A DNA stretch of 64,000 nucleotides from Bacteroidales bacterium (GTDB lineage: Bacteria; Bacteroidota; Bacteroidia; Bacteroidales; UBA10428). The stretch covers positions 1 to 64,000 of the forward strand of contig JAFGSZ010000092.1 of NCBI GenBank assembly GCA_016934395.1, in the 5' to 3' direction. Numbering within the stretch: the stretch's first letter is position 1; each line of letters begins with the position of its first letter. The translations under genes were made by a program, and so were the position numbers. Shown one piece after another: positions 10,795 to 21,045 of the stretch. The notes beneath the pieces were generated by a model. It did no database searches. It saw only the letters and a program-made list of their open reading frames with translations, and was not told the origin of the DNA.

Positions 10795-11057
10795 TTAATA
10801 TTTGAAGTGCAATTTTTCAAATTCATTTAATATAGCCTTTATCGTTTCATTTTCTTTTTTTAACTCAATTAAATAAAGTGTCAACTCCTCAATTTTCTGT
10901 AGTAAAATTTTATTCATTTCCCCCAACCCTACTCCATTTTCTTTAACATCTGATTCGGAGGGGACATCGGGCAGGTGATTATTCAACTTAATAAATTGTT
11001 CAACTTCCTGTAAGGATTTTAGATTATAGTTTTTATTTAATGCATAATCAACCCAGG
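10795..11057 (-). pseudogene. Truncated copy of the 3' end of the 8597-10627 tail-fibre-like gene
   Basis: Reverse translation AWVDYALNKNYNLKSLQEVEQFIKLNNHLPDVPSESDVKENGVGLGEMNKILLQKIEELTLYLIELKKE closely matches the C-terminus of the adjacent gene; homology stops near 11057. Confidence 0.75.
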
Positions 11058-11070
11058 CCAGATTGCAAAC

Positions 11071-11520
11071 GACTATTATTTTGACGAGGACAAGGATTAT
11101 TCAGCGCTTATTGAAGAAATAGATGTTACTGTAGGCAATACATACTGGCTTTAGTCAAACGGAAGCGCCTGCAGAACCTAGGGAAAGTTTTTTATTGATT
11201 TACAGCCCAATAGAGTGGGAAATCCTTCCAGTATTGAACAATCGGAAGAAGAAGTCCTTTTCAAAACCCACTTTGCTGTTTTTCCAAACCCGGTTGACCA
11301 GTTTATTACTATCCAACCTTATCTTGCCCTCGATAAAATAAGGATTTCTATAATAAATACCGAAGGTAAAGAGGTTAAACAGACGGTGAAACAAAATATA
11401 AAGCCGGGTGAAACAGTAAATGTAGATCTGAAAAAACTACCGGAAGGTATTTATATTCTAAATATTTATGATGGAAAAAATAATTATAGTACTAAATTCC
11501 TACATATTGATAAAGATTGA
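11071..11520 (+). pseudogene. 3' remnant of a T9SS-cargo gene with sorting domain
   Basis: Frame 1 reads DYYFDEDKDYSALIEEIDVTVGNTYWL*SNGSACRT*GKFFIDLQPNRVGNPSSIEQSEEEVLFKTHFAVFPNPVDQFITIQPY...GIYILNIYDGKNNYSTKFLHIDKD, with in-frame TAG at 11152 and 11179. Confidence 0.7.
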
Positions 11521-11573
11521 GAGGAATGAAGTAACGGTCAATTAAGATTAGTTACAGGAAACTATTTACTCTT

Positions 11574-13259
11574 TTACTTTTTCAGAAATTTAAACAGTTG
11601 TGGTTGTTTACTCTTTGAATAGATTTCAATAAAATAAAATCCGGGGTATAAATCCGAAAGTGGAATTTGAGTGACTATATTTTTCGATCTGAATGAATTT
11701 AACCGTTGACCGGATAGATTATATAAAGAAATAACAATATCCTGTGGATCTTTTCCTTCTATATATAAAATATCAGATGCAGGTACAGGATAAATAAAAA
11801 AATCTTTTTCATTAAGCTGGCCCTCAGAAATATCAGATATAACCGCTGGTATACTCTCTTTAATCGTAATTACAAATTGCTTTTCCAGTTCATTTAATTC
11901 CGTATCGGTTACTTTAATAAAAACATCATAGGAAGATTTTAGAGAATAATCAAAAACTTTATCCGATAGCAGAGAATCATTTGAAATATAAAAGGGAGTA
12001 GAAGTATATTGCTTGGAAATAGGACTCCAGGGCCCGTGCAATTCAAATGTAAATGTATCCACAGGGGTTTCATCAACAACGGATACTTTACCGACAAATG
12101 AACCAAGCGGTAAACCTTCAAAAATTTTATTGTTAGTTAACAGAATATCCTGGGGACTATAATCGATAAGCTCAATGCCCAACACAGCTTTCTGATCGAC
12201 AGAAAAGTTGTATTCCCCCGGACTTAAGCTGGATAAGCGATAATAGCCATTATAGGAGCCTGACCATCCCCAGTTCAAATGAAAACTTTCATCACTGTAA
12301 TATCCGTCAATATTAAACGCATGACCTGATTCTCCGTTACCCGGGTCGCCGGAATAATAAATCGGACGGCCGGCATCCAGTTCAGCCTTTAACAATAAGT
12401 TCCAATCTTCATCAGTATAATGCTCCTTTTTATATAAACCAATCCCATTAGAATACTTAAAATAACTTTTTAATGCCTGCGGTACACCACCTGATAATGC
12501 TCCCGAACCGTCTGGTCCGTAATCCATGTCGACAGCAACACCCAGGTGAAATAATAATTGGGCAATATGTTTATTCGGACTGCTCACCAGCATAGAATCC
12601 CAATAATAATCGGCATTCTCATAATTAGCGGAAATAAAACCGTAAAGATCACTTGAGTAGCTATGCGAACCCGAACCCTTTGCCGGATGGGCAAAAACAG
12701 ACATAGCCTGTCCCATAGCAACAGCCACGCAACCTGCATATGCATGTCCACCAGGACCATCCACATCTTCAGGACAAGCATTATTCCAGCCACTTCCCTG
12801 GTTCCAGTTTACCTGAATAAAGGGTTCCACATTCGATTGAGTTGATTTTAGTGATAGCCCATTAGGCTCCCAGGCGCTATTCCGAGATAAATCTTTTCTT
12901 CTTTTTGCTGAAAGTACCTGTTGACCAATATTTTTTTCAAACCAGAAATTGAAGGGTACATTGGGTAAACTTTCAACTTCAAAACTTCCGTTGAACGAAA
13001 AACCCAGCACCGGATACACCACATCATCTGCCGACATTAATACCCATCCCTCGGGACTAAAATTTATAACCCAGGCATATACAACATCCTGAACAGACAG
13101 AGGAGAAACATTTCGTACGGACAAATCGTTATCAGTCTTATTTTGGTCTGAAATAAATTCATATGCATATTTGGCTGCAACTGTTTTATCAACATCTGCA
13201 GAAAATGCCTTTACAACAAAAAAAACCAGACTTAATATTAATGTAATTCTCCTTATCAT
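11574..13259 (-). CDS. C10 family (streptopain-like) cysteine peptidase with T9SS sorting domain
   Basis: 561 aa; signal peptide, propeptide-like region, 'GGHAYAGCVAVAMGQAMSVFAHP' (Cys site), 'GHAFNIDGYYSDESFHLNWGWSGSYNGYYRLSSL' (His site); C-term 'FFIYPVPASDILYIEG...GFYFIEIYSKSKQPQLFKFLKK'. Confidence 0.85.
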   Translation of the reverse strand: MIRRITLILSLVFFVVKAFSADVDKTVAAKYAYEFISDQNKTDNDLSVRNVSPLSVQDVVYAWVINFSPEGWVLMSADDVVYPVLGFSFNGSFEVESLPNVPFNFWFEKNIGQQVLSAKRRKDLSRNSAWEPNGLSLKSTQSNVEPFIQVNWNQGSGWNNACPEDVDGPGGHAYAGCVAVAMGQAMSVFAHPAKGSGSHSYSSDLYGFISANYENADYYWDSMLVSSPNKHIAQLLFHLGVAVDMDYGPDGSGALSGGVPQALKSYFKYSNGIGLYKKEHYTDEDWNLLLKAELDAGRPIYYSGDPGNGESGHAFNIDGYYSDESFHLNWGWSGSYNGYYRLSSLSPGEYNFSVDQKAVLGIELIDYSPQDILLTNNKIFEGLPLGSFVGKVSVVDETPVDTFTFELHGPWSPISKQYTSTPFYISNDSLLSDKVFDYSLKSSYDVFIKVTDTELNELEKQFVITIKESIPAVISDISEGQLNEKDFFIYPVPASDILYIEGKDPQDIVISLYNLSGQRLNSFRSKNIVTQIPLSDLYPGFYFIEIYSKSKQPQLFKFLKK

Positions 13260-13318
13260 TCTATATTTTCCGTGTTTATATCACTTTTTTATATAACGAT
13301 ATCTTACTAAAAAAGTTT

Positions 13319-13355
13319 AAAAAGGATGTATCGATTATTCCGATACATCCTTTTT
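13319..13355 (-). terminator. Rho-independent terminator of the susC/susD operon
   Basis: AAAAAGGATGTATCG-ATTATTC-CGATACATCCTTTTT, perfect 15-bp stem; followed on the - strand by a T-rich tract. Confidence 0.85.
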
Positions 13356-13404
13356 ATAATCATTTAATTTATTCTGCAAGTATAATCATTATACTTCAGA
13401 TAAA

Positions 13405-15036
13405 TTATTTTCTCTCCAGCTTCTTATCTGTAGATAGTATCCGTTTTGCAGGAACTACCGGTGATTTAATTGCTGCAGTAGGAGGAGGAACTTCTTTTAC
13501 CCACTCACTAGAGGTGTAAATATTATACCAGCCAAGTCCCGGCTCAACATAAAAACCCCACCAGTTAACACAGACCATATCTCCAACCGGATCTATCTGA
13601 CATTCGATCACACCATCATATAGAATTAAAAGTACCTCAGATCCATCACCGAAGATATCGCCCAATGATTGTTCATCAATTGATATAGTTATAGTCCCAT
13701 AGTCACCATCAAATTCGCCAATAATCGATTCAGTTGAACCGAGAAAACCATTAATGATAATACCGTTATCTGAACCCGGATCGGCTTCAATGGTAATATC
13801 AAGTGACTCATCACCTCCATCCCAATAAGAAGTGCCGTTCATAGTATAATTACCAAGAATATGTGTTCTATCGTAACCATAATAGTTACAGGATATATCA
13901 CCATACGCTACTTCAGATACCGGGTTATCATAAATATCAAGAGCAACACCTTCTTCAACATATAATGAAATGGCTTGTCCGTGATCCGGTAATATGGGGA
14001 ATTTAATTACCAAAACCGTATCGTCAACAACCTCAAGATAACTTTCGTCAACCAGCGTTTCTGTTACTACATTACCAACAGTATATTTGATTTTAACCAT
14101 ATCTTTGGTATAATCATCATTGATAGCAATTGCCCTACCATAATTTAACTTAAAAGCAAAGTCCGGAGCAGTTATTATTTCACCATCTTCAGGAACCGAA
14201 GAATTAAAAGTGAAATCAACCAGACTTATCCTCCAGTATAAGCCTTCAGGTAAATCTTCGGTATCAAGGCCGCTGGTTATTCCGTCATAAGTATTCCCGG
14301 TAATATCCGCAACAGCGCCATCTTCAACAGTTAAAAAAACATATTGTCCGTGAATGTTGGTTGCAGCCTGATAAACAATTACATTTTTACCGGATGCATT
14401 AGCGCTGTCGGCAGTAACCTCAACGAGGTCAAGTGTTTCCATATCCAGGTATGAAAATATAAACTTTGATTCATCCAGGACTTTTACACTTTCATCGAAA
14501 TTTAAGGTTACATCAAAACCCAGCGCTTTATTAGCCGTTTCAGAAACAGCAGGAGTTGTACCATCAAGAGATGGGGCAACATTATCACTGGTTGAAAATG
14601 CCAGTGGGCCCTGTACATCGGAAACCACACCTTCTACATTTGCAGATATTACAAATATTTCATAGTCAGAATTTGGCATCAAACCCGAAACCGTAACGGT
14701 CCCGCTAAGATTATCAGCCGTAACTTTAAAACCACCTTTTTTATCTGCTGATAATGCCGAAGTTAAAAGTTCATCATCCTCAGGAACTGTATTTCCTTCA
14801 CCGCTAAGTACGCCATAACTGAGCCAACCTGCAACAGATTGAGTATATGAAAATACTACGGTAGAATCTCCTGCACTGGTTAAAGCGGCAGTTAAAGTGG
14901 GCGCACCCGGTAAGTCATGTGTAACGGAATCATCAAAAAATTCATCCTTACATGCAGTGAAAAGCACTCCTGCCAGCATAAATACCAAGAAGAGAGCAGA
15001 GAGTCTTCTTATACTTTTTTGTTTTATATTATTCAT
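13405..15036 (-). CDS. Lipoprotein with Ig-like domains, SusD-linked
   Basis: 543 aa; lipobox LAGVLFTAC; Big_5/SbsA-like segments 'FNSSVPEDGEIITAPDFAFKLNYGRAI'. Confidence 0.65.
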   Translation of the reverse strand: MNNIKQKSIRRLSALFLVFMLAGVLFTACKDEFFDDSVTHDLPGAPTLTAALTSAGDSTVVFSYTQSVAGWLSYGVLSGEGNTVPEDDELLTSALSADKKGGFKVTADNLSGTVTVSGLMPNSDYEIFVISANVEGVVSDVQGPLAFSTSDNVAPSLDGTTPAVSETANKALGFDVTLNFDESVKVLDESKFIFSYLDMETLDLVEVTADSANASGKNVIVYQAATNIHGQYVFLTVEDGAVADITGNTYDGITSGLDTEDLPEGLYWRISLVDFTFNSSVPEDGEIITAPDFAFKLNYGRAIAINDDYTKDMVKIKYTVGNVVTETLVDESYLEVVDDTVLVIKFPILPDHGQAISLYVEEGVALDIYDNPVSEVAYGDISCNYYGYDRTHILGNYTMNGTSYWDGGDESLDITIEADPGSDNGIIINGFLGSTESIIGEFDGDYGTITISIDEQSLGDIFGDGSEVLLILYDGVIECQIDPVGDMVCVNWWGFYVEPGLGWYNIYTSSEWVKEVPPPTAAIKSPVVPAKRILSTDKKLERK

Positions 15037-15105
15037 GATCGATTTTTTTTTTGTTATAATTTAAAACCATCGAATAGATTACTGTTTTTAATAACAGTAC
15101 ATCAA

Positions 15106-16062
15106 TTATTTCACCGGTCCTTTATTAATTATGGCTTGTGGCTGTGAAGACATAACTGCCGTTGATCCTTGTTTTGTCCAGTAGGTATTAAACACATCCC
15201 AGCAATAAACATAGTTTTCAAGTACCAAACCTACCATATCAATATGTATTGAACCATCAGGATCAATCGTACCAACCAGATTATTTTCCGAACAAGCAGC
15301 AATAATTCCGGTAGTAATATAATCACCGGCATTTGCCAGCATATCATCATTTGCAGGATACATTCCGGTTGGTCCATTATTGTAAGGATCTCCTAAGTCA
15401 AGACCGGGAGAAAAAGTAATGGTACCAGCTTCAGAGTCAAAAGTTCCGGGTACATCTTTATCGCCGCCGGCAATACCTGAGAACCACAAAATAGTAACAT
15501 CATCAGGATCGGCATACGTAGTTACAGTCCATGATTCATCCCAGGCACCATCAGGTTCTCCCTGAATAACATCACCATAACTATCAGCTTCTACATCATA
15601 TGTACCGATCCATGCTTTTAACGGATGTTCATCATCTACAATAGTAATCAGAATACGGTCCTGCGCAGAAGTGTCATATCCGGCAGTATTTGATGTAATG
15701 ACCAGGTAAAAAGCTTTATTCCCTGTAAATACATCATTATCAACTGAAGTAACTGTAACAGTTTCTGTCCCCGGATTTAAGGGTATTTCTTTAGTTGAAA
15801 CTGAAAAATCTGCTCCTTCAGTGGCGGCATTGCTAAGACCGTCAGTTGAAACTTCGATAGTAATAGTGGTACCTGGACTGCCAGCACGAGCGCCCAGGTA
15901 AAGAATAACAGTACCCTCACCGCCTTCTCCAACACTCAATGCTGTGGAGCTAAAGCCCACAATATTCATAGAGTTGTTGAACATTATAGGGTCATTTTCA
16001 CAGGAAGATATCACCATGAGAGCGACCAATAATATTGAATATTTTAAAAATATTTTTTTCAT
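15106..16062 (-). CDS. Lipoprotein with Calx-beta-like N-terminal domain
   Basis: The ORF is listed to 16107; MKKIFLKYSILLVALMVISSCEN at 16062 is the better start and removes the overlap with susD. 'GGEGTVILYLGARAGSPGTTITIEVSTDGLSNAATEGADFSVSTKEIPLNPGTETVTVTSVDND'. Confidence 0.65.
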   Translation of the reverse strand: MKKIFLKYSILLVALMVISSCENDPIMFNNSMNIVGFSSTALSVGEGGEGTVILYLGARAGSPGTTITIEVSTDGLSNAATEGADFSVSTKEIPLNPGTETVTVTSVDNDVFTGNKAFYLVITSNTAGYDTSAQDRILITIVDDEHPLKAWIGTYDVEADSYGDVIQGEPDGAWDESWTVTTYADPDDVTILWFSGIAGGDKDVPGTFDSEAGTITFSPGLDLGDPYNNGPTGMYPANDDMLANAGDYITTGIIAACSENNLVGTIDPDGSIHIDMVGLVLENYVYCWDVFNTYWTKQGSTAVMSSQPQAIINKGPVK

Positions 16063-16081
16063 AATAACAATTAGTTTTGGA

Positions 16082-17533
16082 TTAATAACCTTCGTTTTGA
16101 ACAACATTCACATTGGCATTTATTTCAGCCAACGGGATAGGCAATGCCCACAAATAATTTTGTAAGGGTGTACCACCTGCTACAAAATCGATGTCTTTAT
16201 TCAGGGCGCCATCATAGTCTGTTCTTACAAGAGACCTTTCCGTGCGGGCAAGATCAAACATTTCATTGCCTTCAAAACATAATTCTCTTCTCCGTTCATT
16301 ATAAATTTCGGCTAAGGAAATGGTTCCAACCGGGGCTAATCCCCTGTGTGTGCGAATGGCATTGATATTGGCCACGGCAGAGGTTCCTGAAATGGAGGCT
16401 CCTTTAGTGATTGCTTCAGCACGAATCAGGTACATTTCAGCAAGTCTTAGAACAGGAAGGTTATACTCCCTTCTGGGAACGCCACCCAGGCGTCCTGGAT
16501 ATTTGGAAGTCCAGAAATCTGATGGAAATTCGCTGTCGCTCTGGAATAAATCCGCGCGAACATCACCGGCTTCATACAAACCAATTAAATCCTGTGAGGC
16601 TCCAATATCAGCATAACCATCGGGATTTAAAATATAAGATATGGCATCCCAGTAACCGTGGTAAAAATTACCCTCGGAACCGTCAACCTGGAAGATAATT
16701 TCACTTCCGGTACCATCTCCACCCCAGTAACCATCATTATCATAGGTTGTATATTCAGCTGCAGAAAACAGCGAAAAACCACCATTATTGATTACATCTG
16801 TTGCATAGGCAGCAGCATTCTGCCAGTCTTCCATATACAAATATACTTTTGCAAGAAGTGCTTTTGCAGCATATTTGGTAGCCCAGGCCATTGAATTGTC
16901 TCGTGGGTTTACGGCAGGTAATAATTCTTCTGCTGCCTGTAAATCAAGCACTACCTGGTCATATACTTCACCAACCGTATTCCTTGGAGGATATTCGTTT
17001 TGGGTAACCAGTACGATTGGTACACCTGGATTATCTCTGCCGGAGCTGTATTGCTGTGCATAAAACCGAACCATATCCCAATGTCCCAACGCTCTTAAGA
17101 AAAGAGCTTCACCTTTTAACTGATCAATTTGTGATTGTTCAACACCAACTTCACTAAATCCGCCATCAATGGTATTGATTATGTTACATGCACTGGTAAT
17201 TGTACGATATGCGTATTCCCACATATTTATGGTAGCATTCGCATTGTTAATCCACAGATATTCGTTTACAAAACGACCTGAAGTTTTGGGGCTGATTTTT
17301 CCATTACCGCCTTTCAGGTCGGCAGCAATTACAAAATCTCTTCCATACCATTCGGTAGTACAAAGCGGTGCATAAGCACCAACTGTTGCATTTTCGAGAC
17401 CGGTAAACGATGAGAGAACCAGTTCGTTGGTAGAGTCAAGCGCAGATTCCTTGACAAGAAAATCCTTATCACAAGACACAAGCGCAAAAACCAGGCTAAT
17501 TATTAATATTATATTTTTCAACATTGTTTTCAT
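16082..17533 (-). CDS. SusD/RagB family nutrient-binding outer membrane lipoprotein
   Basis: 483 aa; lipobox FALVSC; 'LPVLRLAEMYLIRAEA', 'NAIRTHRGLAPVG..SLAEIYNERRRELCFEGNEMFDLARTE', 'ALPIPLAEINAN..VVQNEGY'. Confidence 0.93.
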   Translation of the reverse strand: MKTMLKNIILIISLVFALVSCDKDFLVKESALDSTNELVLSSFTGLENATVGAYAPLCTTEWYGRDFVIAADLKGGNGKISPKTSGRFVNEYLWINNANATINMWEYAYRTITSACNIINTIDGGFSEVGVEQSQIDQLKGEALFLRALGHWDMVRFYAQQYSSGRDNPGVPIVLVTQNEYPPRNTVGEVYDQVVLDLQAAEELLPAVNPRDNSMAWATKYAAKALLAKVYLYMEDWQNAAAYATDVINNGGFSLFSAAEYTTYDNDGYWGGDGTGSEIIFQVDGSEGNFYHGYWDAISYILNPDGYADIGASQDLIGLYEAGDVRADLFQSDSEFPSDFWTSKYPGRLGGVPRREYNLPVLRLAEMYLIRAEAITKGASISGTSAVANINAIRTHRGLAPVGTISLAEIYNERRRELCFEGNEMFDLARTERSLVRTDYDGALNKDIDFVAGGTPLQNYLWALPIPLAEINANVNVVQNEGY

Positions 17534-17551
17534 AATTAAGTAAATTTTCGG

Positions 17552-20533
17552 TTAAAATGATAGTTCCAGTCCAAAAATGATCTTTTTGGTTTGCGGATAA
17601 ATACCGAAGCCTGTACCATCTTCTCCCCTTTCAGGATCCCACCAGTCCACATCGTGGAAGGTATAGAGGTTAACGGCACTACCATAAATCCTTACATTTT
17701 CAAGTTTTATCGTATTTACCCATTTTTTAGGCAATGTATAAGATAAGGTAATATTTTTCACACGGAGGTAATCTCCATTTTGCATATGCCTGGTACTTCT
17801 GTAACCGCTTGAATTTGATGAATTAAACAATACGGGTTTGGGGTTCAGTGTAACATCACCCGGTTCTTTCCAGTAATCAAGACTGGTATTGGTCTGGTTG
17901 CGGGGCCACCAGTAACCATCAGAAGTTAAATACCTTCCTTCTTCAAGCAACACCTGGTTTCCTGTTTTAAATTCTAAAAAAGCGCTTAACTCAAGTCCCT
18001 TATAATTCACAAGGGCATTAAATCCACCTGTAAATTTAGGTTCGGGTGAACCGGCTATTATTCTTCTTGCATTAGCATACAAGTTGGTAAGTTCACCATT
18101 TTCATCCCACCAAAGAGCTTCTCCGTTGGCCGGGTTTACACCGGCATAATCATAGAGATAGAAACTATAAAGGTGTTCACCTTTTCTGTGAATAATTCGG
18201 TTATTGTCCACATTTATAAATTCTTCATCCTTTCCAAGATCGATAATTTCACTATTGTTATGTGCCAGGTTAAAGCCAAAATCAACAGTAATATCAGATG
18301 TTTTCAAGGCATTTACGTTAACCAGGACTTCAAATCCAGTATTGTCTACCTGCCCGATGTTTGTTCTAACTGAAGGAAATCCAGAAGTTAAGGACAATGG
18401 ATAGTCAAGCAACATATCAGTGGTTGATCTGTGATAATATTCAAATGTACCGGTAACACGTTTCATCACTCCAAAATCCAATGCAAAATTGTATTCGCCA
18501 TTATTTTCCCAACCCAAATCCGGATTAGCAACCTGACTTGGAGCCATACCACTTACGCCATTATACTGATACGAAGAATATAACCCATATTGATCGTAAT
18601 TACCGATATTGTAGTTGCCGCTTAAACCGTAACTGGCTCTGAATTTTAACAAATCTATCTGGCTTATATTTTCCATAAATGATTCATTGCTGATATTCCA
18701 GGATGCGGATACGGAATAGAATGTACCCCATTTGGTATCGGCTCCAAACCGTGAACTACCGTCTGAACGGACACTTCCCTGTAAGAAATATTTATTATCG
18801 AAGTTATAATACAATATTCCGAAATAGGATAACAAGGTGTATTCGGATTGAGCATAATCTCCATCATCAGCATCAGATGTTGCTGTAGTAGGGAATGGAA
18901 TTTCAGGATCCACATCGGGTGATGAAAGATAAAAATAATTATAATAGTAAGTGGACGCTTCCTGCCCTGCAATTGCCTGTATGCTATGTTTATCAATTAA
19001 TTTCCGATAATTAAGGGTATTGGAAGTTGTCATTAATTGGTAAAATCTGCGCGAAGTCTGTAAGGTTCCTTTATCAACTGTAGGATCTGCTGCAGCTGAC
19101 CAGTATCTTCTTCCTTCACTACCTGTGTATTCATAAGAGTTAATAGTTTTGAATGACAAACCTTCAATAATTTTCCAGCCCAACGATATATTACCATTCA
19201 TTCGATACTGTTTTTCCCATTGCTCATCATAAGCAGTATTTGCTGCAGGATTGGTATTTGCCCAATAGCCAAAATCATCCAGATTATAAGATCCGTCATC
19301 ATTTTTCATACGGGTAAAGGGTGATAACGCTATACCTGCAAAAATAGGGTTTACATAATACAAACTCTGCATAGCCACATCATTGGCATAAGTATGGGCT
19401 GCGTTTATTTTAACACCCAAATCCAGTTTGTCATTAATTTTATGATCAATATTAGATCTGAATTGAAATTTCTGGAAATCCACTCCATAAAATGCTCCTT
19501 CATGTTTATTATAACTTCCTGAAAAATAGGTTGTAGTTTTTTCATTTCCTCCGGATGCGCTTAATTCAACATTGAAGATTTGTCCTGTCCTAGTAAATTC
19601 TTCGAGCCAGTTTGTGGTTGGGCCCTCTAACATAGAATAGGGTAAATAATACGGGCTGGAAGGAAGATCAGGATCCAAGCCGGCATTCACAATAGCATCC
19701 CTGTAATAGTCGATATACTGAACAGGCGACAACACACCAAATCCATTATCGTTAGCCAGTTTTTCCATACCAAAGGAGGTGCGAAGATTAAACTGGGATT
19801 TACCGGATTTACCGGATTTGGTCGTAATAAGAATAACCCCGTTGGCAGCTCTTGAACCGTAAACTGAAGCTGCTGCAGCATCTTTCAGAACAGAAATTGA
19901 TTCAATATCATTCGGGTTAATTGCGGAAAGAGTATTACTGGTATTTGTAAAAACAGATTGGTCTCCTTCCATAATTGGAATACCGTCTACAACATACAGA
20001 GGCTGGTTTCCTGCATAAATGGAACTTATACCCCTGATACGTACCTGTGAGTTACTACCCGGCTGACCAGTGGTTGAGGTAACCTGAACCCCTGCAACTT
20101 TTCCTGATAATAACTTATCTACACTGATTTCAGGAATATCTTGAAGGGCTTCACTTGAAACTACTCCTACCGATCCAGTGTTTGCTTCTTTCCGGATAGT
20201 ACCGTAAGCCACAATAACCACTTCATCAAGTCCAATCAATTCCGGTGCCATAACCACATCAATCTGTGTTCTGCCATTTACCGGTATTTCCTGGCTTACC
20301 ATCCCTACGGAACTAAATACTAAAATTGCATCTGAAGGAACTCTCAATGAAAATTGTCCATTGATATCCGTTGCAATTCCTGCTGTAGTTCCTTTAATTA
20401 CAACCGATGCACCAGGCAAAGGACTTCCATCCTCAGAACTGGTAACCGTTCCAGAAATTTGTATATCCTGGGCTATTATAGCCTGGAGGCTAAATAATAA
20501 CAGGAATACAAAAAGACTTGTAATTCTTTTCAT
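17552..20533 (-). CDS. SusC/RagA family TonB-linked outer membrane protein
   Basis: 993 aa; 'ISGTVTSSEDGSPLPGASVVIKGTTAGIATDINGQFSL', 'VVIVAYGTIRKEANTGSV', 'LYVVDGIPI', 'SISVLKDAAAASVYGSRAANGVILITTKSGKSGK'. Confidence 0.95.
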   Translation of the reverse strand: MKRITSLFVFLLLFSLQAIIAQDIQISGTVTSSEDGSPLPGASVVIKGTTAGIATDINGQFSLRVPSDAILVFSSVGMVSQEIPVNGRTQIDVVMAPELIGLDEVVIVAYGTIRKEANTGSVGVVSSEALQDIPEISVDKLLSGKVAGVQVTSTTGQPGSNSQVRIRGISSIYAGNQPLYVVDGIPIMEGDQSVFTNTSNTLSAINPNDIESISVLKDAAAASVYGSRAANGVILITTKSGKSGKSQFNLRTSFGMEKLANDNGFGVLSPVQYIDYYRDAIVNAGLDPDLPSSPYYLPYSMLEGPTTNWLEEFTRTGQIFNVELSASGGNEKTTTYFSGSYNKHEGAFYGVDFQKFQFRSNIDHKINDKLDLGVKINAAHTYANDVAMQSLYYVNPIFAGIALSPFTRMKNDDGSYNLDDFGYWANTNPAANTAYDEQWEKQYRMNGNISLGWKIIEGLSFKTINSYEYTGSEGRRYWSAAADPTVDKGTLQTSRRFYQLMTTSNTLNYRKLIDKHSIQAIAGQEASTYYYNYFYLSSPDVDPEIPFPTTATSDADDGDYAQSEYTLLSYFGILYYNFDNKYFLQGSVRSDGSSRFGADTKWGTFYSVSASWNISNESFMENISQIDLLKFRASYGLSGNYNIGNYDQYGLYSSYQYNGVSGMAPSQVANPDLGWENNGEYNFALDFGVMKRVTGTFEYYHRSTTDMLLDYPLSLTSGFPSVRTNIGQVDNTGFEVLVNVNALKTSDITVDFGFNLAHNNSEIIDLGKDEEFINVDNNRIIHRKGEHLYSFYLYDYAGVNPANGEALWWDENGELTNLYANARRIIAGSPEPKFTGGFNALVNYKGLELSAFLEFKTGNQVLLEEGRYLTSDGYWWPRNQTNTSLDYWKEPGDVTLNPKPVLFNSSNSSGYRSTRHMQNGDYLRVKNITLSYTLPKKWVNTIKLENVRIYGSAVNLYTFHDVDWWDPERGEDGTGFGIYPQTKKIIFGLELSF

Positions 20534-20578
20534 AGATTAAAATTTTAGGTTTATAATAGGTTAACAATAAAAACTCAA

Positions 20579-20586
20579 CAAAAATA
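20579..20586 (-). promoter_or_regulatory. Candidate -7 element of the susC promoter
   Basis: Reverse strand TATTTTTG matches Bacteroidota TAnnTTTG 45 nt upstream of the susC start; a TTTG lies about 23 nt further upstream, longer than the usual spacing. Confidence 0.3.
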
Positions 20587-21045
20587 CTATTATTCGCGAT
20601 TCTCAGGCTCAAATCTATAAAAAAATCTTAAAAACAAAAAACCTTCATGTGTTTTTTAAGTCATTAATAATTAATAAAATAGACTGAATATTTATAATTT
20701 TTTTATGCATACACATACAGACTCATATCTAACTATCTCAATTTATGATTTTTATCTGTGATTAAAATCATGTTTTAAGATGGATCATTTCAAATCATTC
20801 AATACAAAGACATTATAAATAAAGAATAAATAATTTAGAAAAATTATGAGAAAGCTCATTTATTTATATTGTTAATACAATTTTATCATGTTAATTTTTT
20901 TAATGAGATAAATCCAACCTAAGGGCTATAGCCTTTTTGTTATGTCAAAAATATTCAATCTCATTTATTTCTGTTTTGATAATGGTTTCCGACGGGAAGT
21001 ATTTCATCCTAAAATTTGTATTTTAGTCCCATAAATTAGACCTCG

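Noticed and set aside
16144-17375. Multiple + strand ORFs opposite susD
   Set aside because: Antisense shadow ORFs of a clearly coding gene, with no recognisable domains.
20920-20940. AAGGGCTATAGCCTTTTT as a terminator or riboregulator
   Set aside because: The stem is very short with a tight loop and does not sit at the end of a transcription unit.
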